Assembly: GCA_039930045.1 (NCBI GenBank)
Contig: JBDSQB010000008.1
Coordinates: 1 to 64,000 of the forward strand
From: Chthoniobacterales bacterium
Lineage (GTDB): Bacteria > Verrucomicrobiota > Verrucomicrobiia > Chthoniobacterales > DASVRZ01
Length of the DNA: 64,000 bases
Direction of reading: 5' to 3'
Made by a program: the position numbers and the translations under genes. Of the stretch, positions 54,133 through 62,265 are shown piece after piece; the stretch's first letter is position 1; the number at the start of each line of letters is the position of its first letter. The notes under the pieces were generated by a model. It saw nothing but the letters and a program-made list of their open reading frames with translations. It had not been told where the DNA came from and ran no database searches.

Positions 54133-55482
54133 ATGCTGCCCGAGATCACGACTTCCATTCCCGGGCCGCGCTCGGTGGCGCTGGCGGCGCGTCTGCGGAA
54201 ATCGGAGAGTCGCAATGTGACCTATGTGAGCGACGAATTTCCTGTCTTCTGGGAGCGCGCCGCGGGGACGAATGTCTGGGACGTGGATGGCAACCGGCAC
54301 CTCGATCTCACCTCGGGGTTTGCCGTGGCCGGGCTGGGCTACGGTCAGCCGGAGATCGTCGCCGCGATGCGTGAGCAGGCCGGGCAGCTCTACCACGCGA
54401 TGGGCGACGTGCATCCCACGGAATTGAAAGTGCGGCTTTGCGAGGAACTGAGTCGGGTGACGTTTGAACGCTGGGGCTTGGGCAATGGAAAAACCATTCT
54501 CGCCAATTCGGGTTCGGAGGCTGTCGAGGCGGCGTTGAAGACGGCCTTTATCGCGACGGGAAAACGCGGAGTGATCGCCTTCGAGGGCGCGTATCACGGG
54601 CTGGGTTACGGTGCATTGGAGGCGGGCGGGCTGCCGTTTTTTCGCGATCCCTTTCGGCGTCAGTTGGGAGATTTCGCGCATCTGGTTCCTTTCCCGGAAA
54701 GCGGGGCGATGACATCGCCCGACGCGCCCTTTCCAGAGTGCGATGGAACTCCAATGGCGGCCATTGCGGCCCAGATCGAGCGGCTTCTAACCAATGAGGA
54801 AATCGGCTGCATATTGGTCGAGCCGTGTCAGGGCCGCGCCGGGGACATTGTGCCGCCGCGCGAGTTTTTGCCGTTGCTAAGAACGCTCTGCGACCGGCAT
54901 GGCGTGCTGCTGGTTTTAGACGAGATTTACACCGGCTTCAACCGCACCGGGGAGCTTTTTGCCTGCGATCATTCGACGGCGAAACCGGACTTGATCTGTC
55001 TCGGCAAAGGTCTCACCTCAGGCTTCCCGCTTTCGGCCTGTGTCGGGCGCACCGCCGTGATGGATGCCTGGCCCGAGTCGGCGGGAGAGGCGTTGCACAC
55101 GAGCACGTTTCTGGGCAACCCGCTCGGCTGCCGCATGGCGCTGGAATCGCTGCGTTTGCAGGTTGCTCCTAACATTGCGATGCAAGTCCGCTCAACGGGC
55201 GAGAAACTCTGGCGCGCGCTCGCCGCCATCGCACATCCGAGGTGCGGTCGCGTGCGCGGCATTGGGCTGATGTTAGGACTCGAAATTCTCGATAACGATG
55301 GAACTCCCGATCCGGCGCTGATGGGGCAAATCATCACCCGCGGTCTGCGCGATGGTTTGATCCTGCTCGGCGGCGGGAAGACGGGGAATGTCCTTTCCTT
55401 TACGCCGCCGTTCGCGCTGTCCGATGATGAGATTCATTACACTCAAACTCGCCTGCAAACTTACTTCGATGAAAGCGTCTAA
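54133..55482 (+). CDS. Class III PLP aminotransferase
   Basis: A 449-residue aminotransferase of the ornithine/GABA/acetylornithine/glutamate-semialdehyde group. NSGSEAVEAALKTA, ILVEPCQGRAG, LLVLDEIYTGFNRTGELFA and the PLP-lysine region DLICLGKGLTSGFPLSA identify the class. Within the class, ArgD, LysJ, GabT and BioA cannot be separated by eye. It is 121 bases after the helicase and its last 14 bases overlap the prepilin gene start. Its ATG is preceded by GAGGG within eight bases, one of the few plausible ribosome sites here. Confidence 0.9.
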   Translation: MLPEITTSIPGPRSVALAARLRKSESRNVTYVSDEFPVFWERAAGTNVWDVDGNRHLDLTSGFAVAGLGYGQPEIVAAMREQAGQLYHAMGDVHPTELKVRLCEELSRVTFERWGLGNGKTILANSGSEAVEAALKTAFIATGKRGVIAFEGAYHGLGYGALEAGGLPFFRDPFRRQLGDFAHLVPFPESGAMTSPDAPFPECDGTPMAAIAAQIERLLTNEEIGCILVEPCQGRAGDIVPPREFLPLLRTLCDRHGVLLVLDEIYTGFNRTGELFACDHSTAKPDLICLGKGLTSGFPLSACVGRTAVMDAWPESAGEALHTSTFLGNPLGCRMALESLRLQVAPNIAMQVRSTGEKLWRALAAIAHPRCGRVRGIGLMLGLEILDNDGTPDPALMGQIITRGLRDGLILLGGGKTGNVLSFTPPFALSDDEIHYTQTRLQTYFDESV

Positions 55483-56230
55483 CATTGACGCCTTTACCCT
55501 GATCGAATTGTTAGTTGTCATCGGCATCATCGCCGTGCTCGCGGGAATTATTTTACCTGTGATGTCGAGCAGCCAGGCCACGGCGCAGGCGGCCAAGTGC
55601 CAGGCGAATCTGCGTCAGATCGGGATCGGACTCACCTTGTATGCGAACGACAACAATAACATTCTCTCGAACTCCGCCTATGGCAGCACGACTCTGGCGA
55701 CTAACAACAGCACGACTTACAAATGGATGGACGCGATCTATCCGTATGCGTCGAGCGAGAAGATTTTTCTCTGCCCGTCGGACACTGGTGCGAAGTATCG
55801 CGCTTCGCAAAATCTGAAGAGCGGTGAGACGAGCACCGACTACGGAAGTTATGGGTTGAACGGCGCGTATTCCGCTGCGGGCGATGGCCAGACTCCGCCG
55901 CGTTCATCTGCACTCTATCAGGTGAATCGACTGCAACTCGAGGACCCGGTGAACACGGTCTGGGTGACCGATACTAACAATCGGGGAGGCAACGGCTCCT
56001 TCGGATTTACCTGGACGAATGCGGGCGCGAATCCGTCGCTTACCAGCACGTCACCGCGGCAGTTGGACAAAATTATCGAGCGTCATCACAACGGAACGAA
56101 CGTCCTCTTTTGTGATGGTCACGCCGAACTGCGCAAACTGGAAACGCTCACCCCGACGCATTCCGTGACCGATCCAGTGGACGGCGCAACCAAGAACGTG
56201 ATGTATCTTTTTTCAGTCGAGTCCGATTGA
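55469..56230 (+). CDS. Type IV pilin-like prepilin (H-X9-DG family)
   Basis: A 253-residue protein with a type III signal, MKASNIDAFTLIELLVV: cleavage before Phe9 with Glu at +5, but Ala instead of Gly at -1. A hydrophobic helix is followed by a globular domain with CPSDTGAKYRAS and a final HHNGTNVLFCDGHAE, the H-X9-DG motif of planctomycete/verrucomicrobial pseudopilins. These are often many per genome and thought to serve in type II-like export or fibres. The start lies inside the upstream aminotransferase gene, implying read-through transcription. Converges with the cytochrome gene 3 bases later. Confidence 0.88.
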   Translation: MKASNIDAFTLIELLVVIGIIAVLAGIILPVMSSSQATAQAAKCQANLRQIGIGLTLYANDNNNILSNSAYGSTTLATNNSTTYKWMDAIYPYASSEKIFLCPSDTGAKYRASQNLKSGETSTDYGSYGLNGAYSAAGDGQTPPRSSALYQVNRLQLEDPVNTVWVTDTNNRGGNGSFGFTWTNAGANPSLTSTSPRQLDKIIERHHNGTNVLFCDGHAELRKLETLTPTHSVTDPVDGATKNVMYLFSVESD

Positions 56231-56233
56231 AAT

Positions 56234-56653
56234 CTAAGACTTCTTTGCGCGCTGGGCGGCGACTGCTTCGACAGTGATCGCCGGAGCGTCGTGGCCGTAA
56301 GTTTTCCGAATGTGCGTGAGCACGGCGGCGACTTCGGCGTCGGTGAGTTGGGCAAATGGCGGCATGGTGTTTGAGTAGCTGTCGCGCGCGGGATCGAGGA
56401 CTAGCGCCGGGCCTTCGAGGAGGACGCGAATGAGTCGGACTGGATCGCCGGCAACGACCGGGCTGTCGGCCAGCGGCGGTTGCATCATGGGCACTCCGCT
56501 GCCGTCCTCCATGTGGCAGACGGCGCAGTTTTTAGAATACAATGTGGCTCCACTCATGATCGGCACCGGAGTTGGAGTCGGATGGCTGGCTGGCTCCTCG
56601 GGTTTGCAGCCGACGAGACAAAGGCCGACCGCGAGGAGAATGGGAAATTTCAC
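56234..56653 (-). CDS. Cytochrome c lipoprotein
   Basis: A 139-residue protein starting with GTG (VKFPILLAVGLCLVGC), a lipoprotein signal with acylated Cys16. A Pro/Thr linker leads to a class I cytochrome c: haem-binding CAVCH (Cys43, Cys46, His47) and the distal Met97 in NTMPPF. It probably accepts electrons from the upstream dehydrogenase on the periplasmic side. The GTG overlaps the dehydrogenase stop as GTGA, so the two are translationally coupled. The first 50 bases beyond the GTG in the same frame are not used. Confidence 0.86.
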   Translation of the reverse strand: MKFPILLAVGLCLVGCKPEEPASHPTPTPVPIMSGATLYSKNCAVCHMEDGSGVPMMQPPLADSPVVAGDPVRLIRVLLEGPALVLDPARDSYSNTMPPFAQLTDAEVAAVLTHIRKTYGHDAPAITVEAVAAQRAKKS

Positions 56654-57918
56654 GGTTTCGCCCCGGTATAAATGATCCGGTAAACGCGTCCGTGCGCGTC
56701 GTCGCCGACATAGAGCGAGCCGTCGGGACCCATCGCGAGACCGCAGGGACGATGCTTCGCCTGGCCGGGCGATTGCACCTCGTCGAGGCCGGAAAATCCG
56801 TCGGCGAAGATTTCGTAACTGCCGAGTGGCAGGCCTTTGGCGTCGAACGGCACGAAGCTCACATTGTAGCCGCGCTGCGGTTTGGGCGCGCGATTCCAAG
56901 AGCCGTGAAAGGCGACGAACGCGCCATTGCGATATTTCTCGGGGAATTGCGTGCCGGTGTAGATGACGGTTTGCAGAGGCGCCCAGTGTCCGGGAAAGGC
57001 GACCAGCGGCGGCTCGTATTTGTCCGCACCCTCGGCCTTTTTCTTGCCATCGCCGCCGTACTCGGGAGCGGCCATGTAGGATTTCTGCTGCCAGTCATAA
57101 TAGGCAAACGGCCAGCCGTAGTTGCCGCCTTCCTTGAGTCGATACATCACTTCCGACGGCTGCTCGGCGCTCATTTCGGCGTCGTAGAATTGCGGGGCGA
57201 CGGTGCTGAGCTGGTCGCGGCCCATTTGCATCACGAAAAACGACTTCGACACCGGATGCCACGCGATGCCCAGCATGTGGCGGTGACCGGTGGAAAAGTG
57301 GGTGCCGTCCTTTTGCTCCTGATTCAATTTGTCGGCGGAGAAACGCCACCAGCCGCCGTGGGTTTTCAGAAATTCCGTGGGATCGCCGCCCTTCGCACCG
57401 AGGGCGCGATCGGGAGTGCCAAAGGAATTCGAGGGCGAGCCGACCTCGACGAAGAGGTTGCCCTCGGGGTCGAAGGCGAAGGATTTGGCGTTGTGCTGGC
57501 CCTTGTTGGGCAGGCCTTTGACGATGGTTTCTTTCTCGCCGCTGGGAACGAGTTCGCCGGGCTTCAGCGCCTGCCGGAAAACCGCGTCGTCGCTGGAGTA
57601 ATAGACATAGCCATTGTGCAACGCCACGCCGGTGCCGCCGCCATCGCCGAAGGTCTGCACCGACTCGGCGCGTCCATCGCCATCCGCATCGTGCAGCACG
57701 ACGAGGCCGTCTTTTTTCTTCCGCAGATAGATGTCGCCAGCGGGCGAGATCGTCATGAAACGAATCGGCCCCAGATTGTCGGCCACGACGAGGGCCTGGA
57801 AGCCGGGCGGGAGTTTCAGCTCGGCATTGTCGGGATCGGGCGCGGGATTGGCGGCGCTGGCTGGAAAGACGCTGGCCATCAACGACAGCAGCAGGACTCC
57901 GAGGGGAAGGATTCGCAT
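56650..57918 (-). CDS. PQQ-dependent sugar dehydrogenase-like protein (sorbosone/glucose type)
   Basis: A 422-residue exported protein with signal peptide (LGVLLLSLMASVFPASA). It is a beta-propeller of the glucose/sorbosone dehydrogenase family: LKLPPGFQALVVADNLGPIRFMTISPAGDIYL, GQHNAKSFAFDPEGNLFVEVGSPSN, TGHRHMLGIAWHP, NYGWPFAYYDW and FHGSWNRAPKPQRGYNVSFVPF. Such enzymes oxidise an aldose or alcohol with PQQ as cofactor and pass electrons to a cytochrome c, which matches the coupled downstream gene. The exact sugar cannot be read; PQQ synthesis genes are not in the window. Confidence 0.9.
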   Translation of the reverse strand: MRILPLGVLLLSLMASVFPASAANPAPDPDNAELKLPPGFQALVVADNLGPIRFMTISPAGDIYLRKKKDGLVVLHDADGDGRAESVQTFGDGGGTGVALHNGYVYYSSDDAVFRQALKPGELVPSGEKETIVKGLPNKGQHNAKSFAFDPEGNLFVEVGSPSNSFGTPDRALGAKGGDPTEFLKTHGGWWRFSADKLNQEQKDGTHFSTGHRHMLGIAWHPVSKSFFVMQMGRDQLSTVAPQFYDAEMSAEQPSEVMYRLKEGGNYGWPFAYYDWQQKSYMAAPEYGGDGKKKAEGADKYEPPLVAFPGHWAPLQTVIYTGTQFPEKYRNGAFVAFHGSWNRAPKPQRGYNVSFVPFDAKGLPLGSYEIFADGFSGLDEVQSPGQAKHRPCGLAMGPDGSLYVGDDAHGRVYRIIYTGAKP

Positions 57919-57965
57919 AGTTCGCGGAGGTTAGCAGCCGCCGCACATCTGGCAAGTCCGCGTGA

Positions 57966-58298
57966 TTAGACTGGAACTGGAATCGCCTCGCAGACCTCGC
58001 GCCAACCGGGAAAATTCCATGTGTTCGGAAACCCGGCGCATTGCGTGGGCTTTACCGGCTGCACCCGGCAATCGCGGCCATCGAGGAAGATGCATTCACC
58101 CTCATTTCCATCGCCTTTGTTGAGCAGCGCGAGGCCCTGACGATCCGGGCGCAGGCGCGTCCACATATCGATGAAACTCCGCTCATCCTGGCCAAGATAT
58201 TCGGCGATCCGCGTGATGTCGGCGTCCGTGAGCTTCACCTGGCCGGGCCATTTGCAGCAGTTCGTGCAGCGCTGGCATTGATAGTAAACGGAGGACAC
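57966..58298 (-). CDS. YkgJ-type cysteine-cluster protein
   Basis: A 110-residue protein with the Fe-S/Zn cluster pattern CxxCxxCC (Cys8, 11, 14, 15), then Cys69, Cys77, Cys87 and Cys103 in GECIFLDGRDCRVQPVKPTQCAGFP. The family (CxxCxxCC, DUF3109-like) is small, widespread and of unclear function, often linked to cell-wall or iron-sulfur biology. It is divergent from rmlB (88 bases). A second, different cysteine-cluster gene flanks rmlD on the other side. Confidence 0.87.
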   Translation of the reverse strand: MSSVYYQCQRCTNCCKWPGQVKLTDADITRIAEYLGQDERSFIDMWTRLRPDRQGLALLNKGDGNEGECIFLDGRDCRVQPVKPTQCAGFPNTWNFPGWREVCEAIPVPV

Positions 58299-58385
58299 GC
58301 TGCATCGTGCCCTAACTCGGATGCGACTGCAAACCGCCTGTTTTTAAGTTGCTCCGGGGCTCGGGTTTGGTTTGAGTGGACTTCC

Positions 58386-59366
58386 ATGCAAATTCTCGTC
58401 ACTGGCGGCTGCGGCTTCATCGGCAGTAATTTCCTGCGGCTGCTCCTCGCCGAATACCCCGAAACCCGGCTCACCAACCTCGATCTGCTAACCTACGCGG
58501 GCAACAGCGCCACAGTCGCCGATCTGGCGGAAGCGTTCCCGTTTCGCTACAGTTTTATTCAGGCCGACATCGCGGACGAACCGGCCATCGACGCCATTCT
58601 TTCGGGGAAAAAATATGACGCCATCGTCAATTTCGCCGCAGAGAGCCACGTGGATCGCTCCATCACCGGCCCGCACGAATTTGTCCGCACGAACGTCCTC
58701 GGCACGAGCATTCTCCTGCATTCCGCCCGCAAACACGGCGTGAAACGTTTCGTTCAGATCTCGACGGACGAGGTCTACGGATCGCTCGGGCCGACGGGGA
58801 AATTCACCGAAACGACGCCTCTCGACCCGAGCTCGCCTTATTCCGCGAGCAAGACCGGGGGCGATTTGCTCGCGCTCGCCTGCCATCACACCTACGGCCA
58901 GGAAGTGCTCGTGACCCGCTGCTCGAACAACTACGGCCCGTATCAGTTTCCTGAAAAATTGATCCCGCTGATGATCATCAACGCGTCGCAGGACAAGAAA
59001 TTGCCGGTCTATGGCGATGGTCTGAATGTGCGCGACTGGATTCACGTCGAGGACCATTGCGAGGCGGTGGCGAAGGTGCTTTTCGAGGGAAAACTGGGCG
59101 AGGTTTACAACATCGGCGGCGACGGCGAGCTGCTCAATATCGAGGTCGTGAAGATGATCCTCGACCGGCTCGGAAAGTCGCACAATTTGATTTCCTACGT
59201 CACAGACAGGCTCGGACATGACCGGCGTTACGCGATCGATTCGTCGAAGATTCAAATGCAACTCGGATGGCGTCCAAAGCATCGGCCCGAGACGAGCATT
59301 CCGGCGACGGTGGATTGGTATCTGGCGAATCGCGCCTGGTGGGAACCGCTTTTAGGCCGGAAATAA
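58386..59366 (+). CDS. rmlB: dTDP-glucose 4,6-dehydratase
   Basis: A 326-residue extended short-chain dehydrogenase. NAD-binding GGCGFIGSN (7-15), the STDEVYG (126-132) motif carrying Asp128 and Glu129, and YSASK with Tyr152 and Lys156 give the dTDP-glucose 4,6-dehydratase signature; product is dTDP-4-keto-6-deoxyglucose. RLGHDRRYAID and the C-terminal LGWRPKHRPETSI are also diagnostic. Its TAA overlaps the rmlD ATG by one base (TAATG). rmlA and rmlC are not here. Confidence 0.95.
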   Translation: MQILVTGGCGFIGSNFLRLLLAEYPETRLTNLDLLTYAGNSATVADLAEAFPFRYSFIQADIADEPAIDAILSGKKYDAIVNFAAESHVDRSITGPHEFVRTNVLGTSILLHSARKHGVKRFVQISTDEVYGSLGPTGKFTETTPLDPSSPYSASKTGGDLLALACHHTYGQEVLVTRCSNNYGPYQFPEKLIPLMIINASQDKKLPVYGDGLNVRDWIHVEDHCEAVAKVLFEGKLGEVYNIGGDGELLNIEVVKMILDRLGKSHNLISYVTDRLGHDRRYAIDSSKIQMQLGWRPKHRPETSIPATVDWYLANRAWWEPLLGRK

Positions 59367-60247
59367 TGGCTCGCGTCCTCATTCTCGGCAGTGGCGGACG
59401 ACTCGGAGCCGCCCTCGTGGAAAACTACGCCAGCCGGCACGAGGTCATCGGCCTGAGTCGTATGGAACTCGACCTCGGCCACACCCGGCAATTGCGCGAA
59501 AAGCTGTCCGGGCTGGACTTCGATGTGGCGGTGAATTGCGCCGCGCTGACGAATGTCGATTACTGCGAAACGCATCGCGAGGAATCCTTTGCGATCAATC
59601 AGGACGCCGTCCGCATCATCGCCGAGGAGTGCCAGAAAAAGTCGGCGCGCCTGATCCACATCAGCACGGATTACGTTTTCTCCGGCGAACAAACCACGCC
59701 CCACTCCGAGACCGATCCGGTGGAGCCGATCAGCGTTTATGGCGAATCGAAACGCGGCGGCGAACTGGCCGCGCTCGACGTCTCGCCCGAAAATCTCGCC
59801 GTGCGCGTCTCGTGGGTTTTCGGCCCGCATCGTCCGAGTTTCATCGACGCCATGCTGCGCCGGGCGAAGACGGAGCCGGAGATTTCGGCGGTGGACGATA
59901 AATTTTCCACGCCGACTTACACGCTCGATCTGGCCGAAATGCTGGAGCCTTATCTCACCGAAATCAGCGCCGGAGGCATCCTGCATTTGTGCAACGGCGG
60001 CTCCTGCAGCTGGCGCGAATATGCCCAGCACGCCCTCGATGTCGCCCACGCCAGCGGCCTCCCGCTGCTCGCGACCACGGTGAGTCGAATCGAACTCGAC
60101 TCACTCACCGCTTTCGTCGCGAAACGTCCCCGGCACACGCTGCTTTCCACCGACCGCTACACTCGCGAAACGGGTCGAATGCCCCGCCCGTGGCAGGACG
60201 CCGTCGCCGAATACGTGCGCGATTTCGGCGCGCAGATTCTTAGCTGA
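59366..60247 (+). CDS. rmlD: dTDP-4-dehydrorhamnose reductase-like protein
   Basis: A 293-residue short-chain reductase. LILGSGGRLG binds NADPH; the active triad includes Thr101 (HISTDYVFSG) and Tyr125-x3-Lys129 (SVYGESKRGGE); RVSWVFGPHRPSFI and VDDKFSTPTYTLDLAEML fit the RmlD family, which reduces dTDP-4-keto-rhamnose to dTDP-rhamnose. It overlaps rmlB by one base and, at its end, the convergent cysteine-cluster gene by 8 bases. Confidence 0.9.
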   Translation: MARVLILGSGGRLGAALVENYASRHEVIGLSRMELDLGHTRQLREKLSGLDFDVAVNCAALTNVDYCETHREESFAINQDAVRIIAEECQKKSARLIHISTDYVFSGEQTTPHSETDPVEPISVYGESKRGGELAALDVSPENLAVRVSWVFGPHRPSFIDAMLRRAKTEPEISAVDDKFSTPTYTLDLAEMLEPYLTEISAGGILHLCNGGSCSWREYAQHALDVAHASGLPLLATTVSRIELDSLTAFVAKRPRHTLLSTDRYTRETGRMPRPWQDAVAEYVRDFGAQILS

Positions 60248-60686
60248 GTTCCGACGCTTCCCGAAGTGCGCTCTCGATCGGCTTCGAGCCGTCGCCGCCC
60301 GTTTGCGCGTCGATCGTTTCCAAGCGCCGGATCAGATCGATCACTTCGTTTCGCGCCTGCGGACCGCCCGCTGCCTGGCAAAAATGCGTCCGGCAGCCAA
60401 AGGGCCGGCCCGCGTAAATCAGGCAGCGCAGCGTCTTCGGATTCAACAGCGGACACGCGCCATCGATGGATTCCGGGAGCGTTTTTCGTCCGCTCGCCTT
60501 CACCGCCGCCCAGGCCGTGATCGCCTCTCCGCGCGTCAGGTGCGGCGTTTTTCCGGTCAGTCGAAACTGGCAGCATTGCGCGATACCAGTGCAACTCCGC
60601 TCTGCCGGACGACGCGCGAGTTCGGCATAGATCGCCTGCGTTTCCGCGATCACGCCGCGCACCTGCTCTTTGAAAAACGTGCTCAC
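60240..60686 (-). CDS. YkgJ family cysteine-cluster protein
   Basis: A 148-residue protein with Cys32, Cys38, Cys39, Cys78, Cys88, Cys98 and Cys103 in SCTGIAQCC...CPLLNPKTLRCLIYAGRPFGCRTHFC, the pattern of the YkgJ/Fe-S oxidoreductase-like family. It has no signal peptide or membrane segment. It differs clearly from the 57.97 kb protein apart from the shared cysteine logic, so the pair is not a recent duplication. Function unknown; converges with rmlD. Confidence 0.87.
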   Translation of the reverse strand: MSTFFKEQVRGVIAETQAIYAELARRPAERSCTGIAQCCQFRLTGKTPHLTRGEAITAWAAVKASGRKTLPESIDGACPLLNPKTLRCLIYAGRPFGCRTHFCQAAGGPQARNEVIDLIRRLETIDAQTGGDGSKPIESALREASELS

Positions 60687-60748
60687 GTCGTCAACCTAAC
60701 AAAATCCCGCAAATCCCCCAACTCTTCATTTGAGAACTCCATTTCCCT

Positions 60749-61102
60749 GTGGGATCGTGCCTCGTGGAGCCATTCACGAGCAACGACACCTACGCTTGCC
60801 CCGACTGTGGATCAGAAGTCAAAGTCGGCGCTCGGAGCTGTCCCGGCTGCGGCCCATTTCGCCCGATCGAATGGGGGGAAATTGACCCCGCGCTCTCCCT
60901 CGAACCGCACAGCCCGTTCCATTCCATGACGACTTACACGGACACGCGCGAGGTCCTCGAACGCTCCCGCTGCCCGATCATCGAATCGCTGCCGGTGGAG
61001 GAAAACAATACCCGCTTCGTGCGCATTTTTCTCATCATTTTGGTGACGCTGACCGTGCTTTCCGGCATCACCGCCAGTCTGAAAGTTTTCTTTTTGCGCT
61101 AG
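60749..61102 (+). CDS. Small membrane protein with N-terminal zinc ribbon
   Basis: A 117-residue frame with GTG start, or an alternative GTG at 60764 (112 residues). CPDC (17-20) and CPGC (31-34) form a zinc-ribbon knuckle; a hydrophobic segment at ~92-113 (IFLIILVTLTVLSGITASL) is a single membrane helix near the C-terminus. Tail-anchored zinc-ribbon proteins are common and unassigned. No ribosome site is visible at either GTG. Confidence 0.7.
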   Translation: MGSCLVEPFTSNDTYACPDCGSEVKVGARSCPGCGPFRPIEWGEIDPALSLEPHSPFHSMTTYTDTREVLERSRCPIIESLPVEENNTRFVRIFLIILVTLTVLSGITASLKVFFLR

Positions 61103-61479
61103 CACTTGGCGTGCATTCAATGATGTCACTTCCTTAGCCGGTTATTTCATCTCTAATAATAAACCAATGTTGTCACACTTAGGTGTTGAGCTTGGGAATG
61201 CAACCGATGGATTCCGCTCCTGAAGTGACGGGGCCATTATCATCCCATGGCTGATCTTAATGCATCTCTTAAAATGATTCATTGCATTGAGCCCGTTTCT
61301 GGCAACTGCCCTCCCAAGTCGTCGGCGGCAAAGCAACTACTCGAACCTGAGGGCGACGCGGGGGCAGGCTCTTTGATGGGATTGCCCACTCTTACCGCGC
61401 TGGAACAGATGCCTATCTACGCGCCGCCAATCCGCACGCGCCAAACTCAGTAGGTCCGACGCAGCTTTTCTCAACATAA
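61103..61479. other. 377-bp gap between the zinc-ribbon and CE12 genes
   Basis: The region is AT-richer than its left flank and holds one doubtful 68-codon frame at 61247-61453. I see no stem-loop with T tract and no clear promoter, though the AT-rich stretch at about 61140-61180 could contain one for the polysaccharide genes. Confidence 0.4.
61247..61453 (+). CDS. Doubtful small hypothetical ORF
   Basis: A 68-residue frame starting MADLNASLKMIHCIEP with no recognisable domain, no membrane segment and no ribosome site. The sequence reads as a plausible soluble peptide but is unsupported by any motif or neighbour relation; it may be noise in the gap upstream of the polysaccharide genes. Confidence 0.25.
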   Translation: MADLNASLKMIHCIEPVSGNCPPKSSAAKQLLEPEGDAGAGSLMGLPTLTALEQMPIYAPPIRTRQTQ

Positions 61480-62238
61480 ATGAATCTACGCTTTGTTCTA
61501 GCCACTCTCTCTTGGGTCATGGTCATACTCCCCTCGCTGGCCTACAGCGCCGCAGAGGAGGCGTCCATGCCAATACGACCCTTACTCCTTGTAATCATCG
61601 GCGACTCCACGGTCTGCAACTATCCCGCAGACCGTCCGGACCGCGGCTGGGGCCAATTTATCGAAGAACGCTTCAAGGACGACACAGTTAAAGTGATTAA
61701 TCTCGCGGCCCCAGGACGCAGCACTAAAACCTTCATCCAGGAAGGCCGCTGGCAGACGGCACTCGAGGAAAAGCCCGACTATGTGCTGATTCAGTTTGGC
61801 CACAACGACTCCCACGCTCCGGGTAAACCAGAGGCCACCGACGCAGCCAAAGATTACCAAGATTATCTCCGTCGCTATATTGATGAGTCGCGCGCGATGG
61901 GAGCGACGCCCATCCTCGTAACTCCCATGGTACGCAGAACGTTTGATGATGGGGGTAAGATTACGGAAAACCAACCTCCACCCAATCGAAGCCTTCTCTC
62001 CTACGTGAACGCCATGAAAGAAGTCGGCAGCGAAAGGAAAGTGGCGGTGATTGACCTGCATACCTCCAGCCAAGTTCTGGTGGAAAAGCTCGGCCCGGAG
62101 GCCAGCAATCAGTTTGCCAACAAATCCGGTGACAACACTCACTTTAACGAAAAAGGCGCACGAGCTATGGCCGATCTCGTCGTGAAAGAGCTTCCCATCG
62201 CCGAAACGAGGCTTAAGAGCTTGCTAAAAACCCACTAA
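61480..62238 (+). CDS. CE12 rhamnogalacturonan acetylesterase (SGNH hydrolase)
   Basis: A 252-residue exported esterase. Signal peptide (MNLRFVLATLSWVMVILPSLAYSA), then the GDSL block IIGDSTVCNY with nucleophile Ser43, GHND (107-110), and the final DNTH block with Asp218 and His221. The order and the RGWGQF segment are those of rhamnogalacturonan acetylesterase, which removes acetyl groups from pectin side chains. It precedes a GH115 gene by 27 bases and may belong to its operon. Confidence 0.87.
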   Translation: MNLRFVLATLSWVMVILPSLAYSAAEEASMPIRPLLLVIIGDSTVCNYPADRPDRGWGQFIEERFKDDTVKVINLAAPGRSTKTFIQEGRWQTALEEKPDYVLIQFGHNDSHAPGKPEATDAAKDYQDYLRRYIDESRAMGATPILVTPMVRRTFDDGGKITENQPPPNRSLLSYVNAMKEVGSERKVAVIDLHTSSQVLVEKLGPEASNQFANKSGDNTHFNEKGARAMADLVVKELPIAETRLKSLLKTH

Positions 62239-62265
62239 ATCTCTTTTCGCAAAGTTCATTAACCT

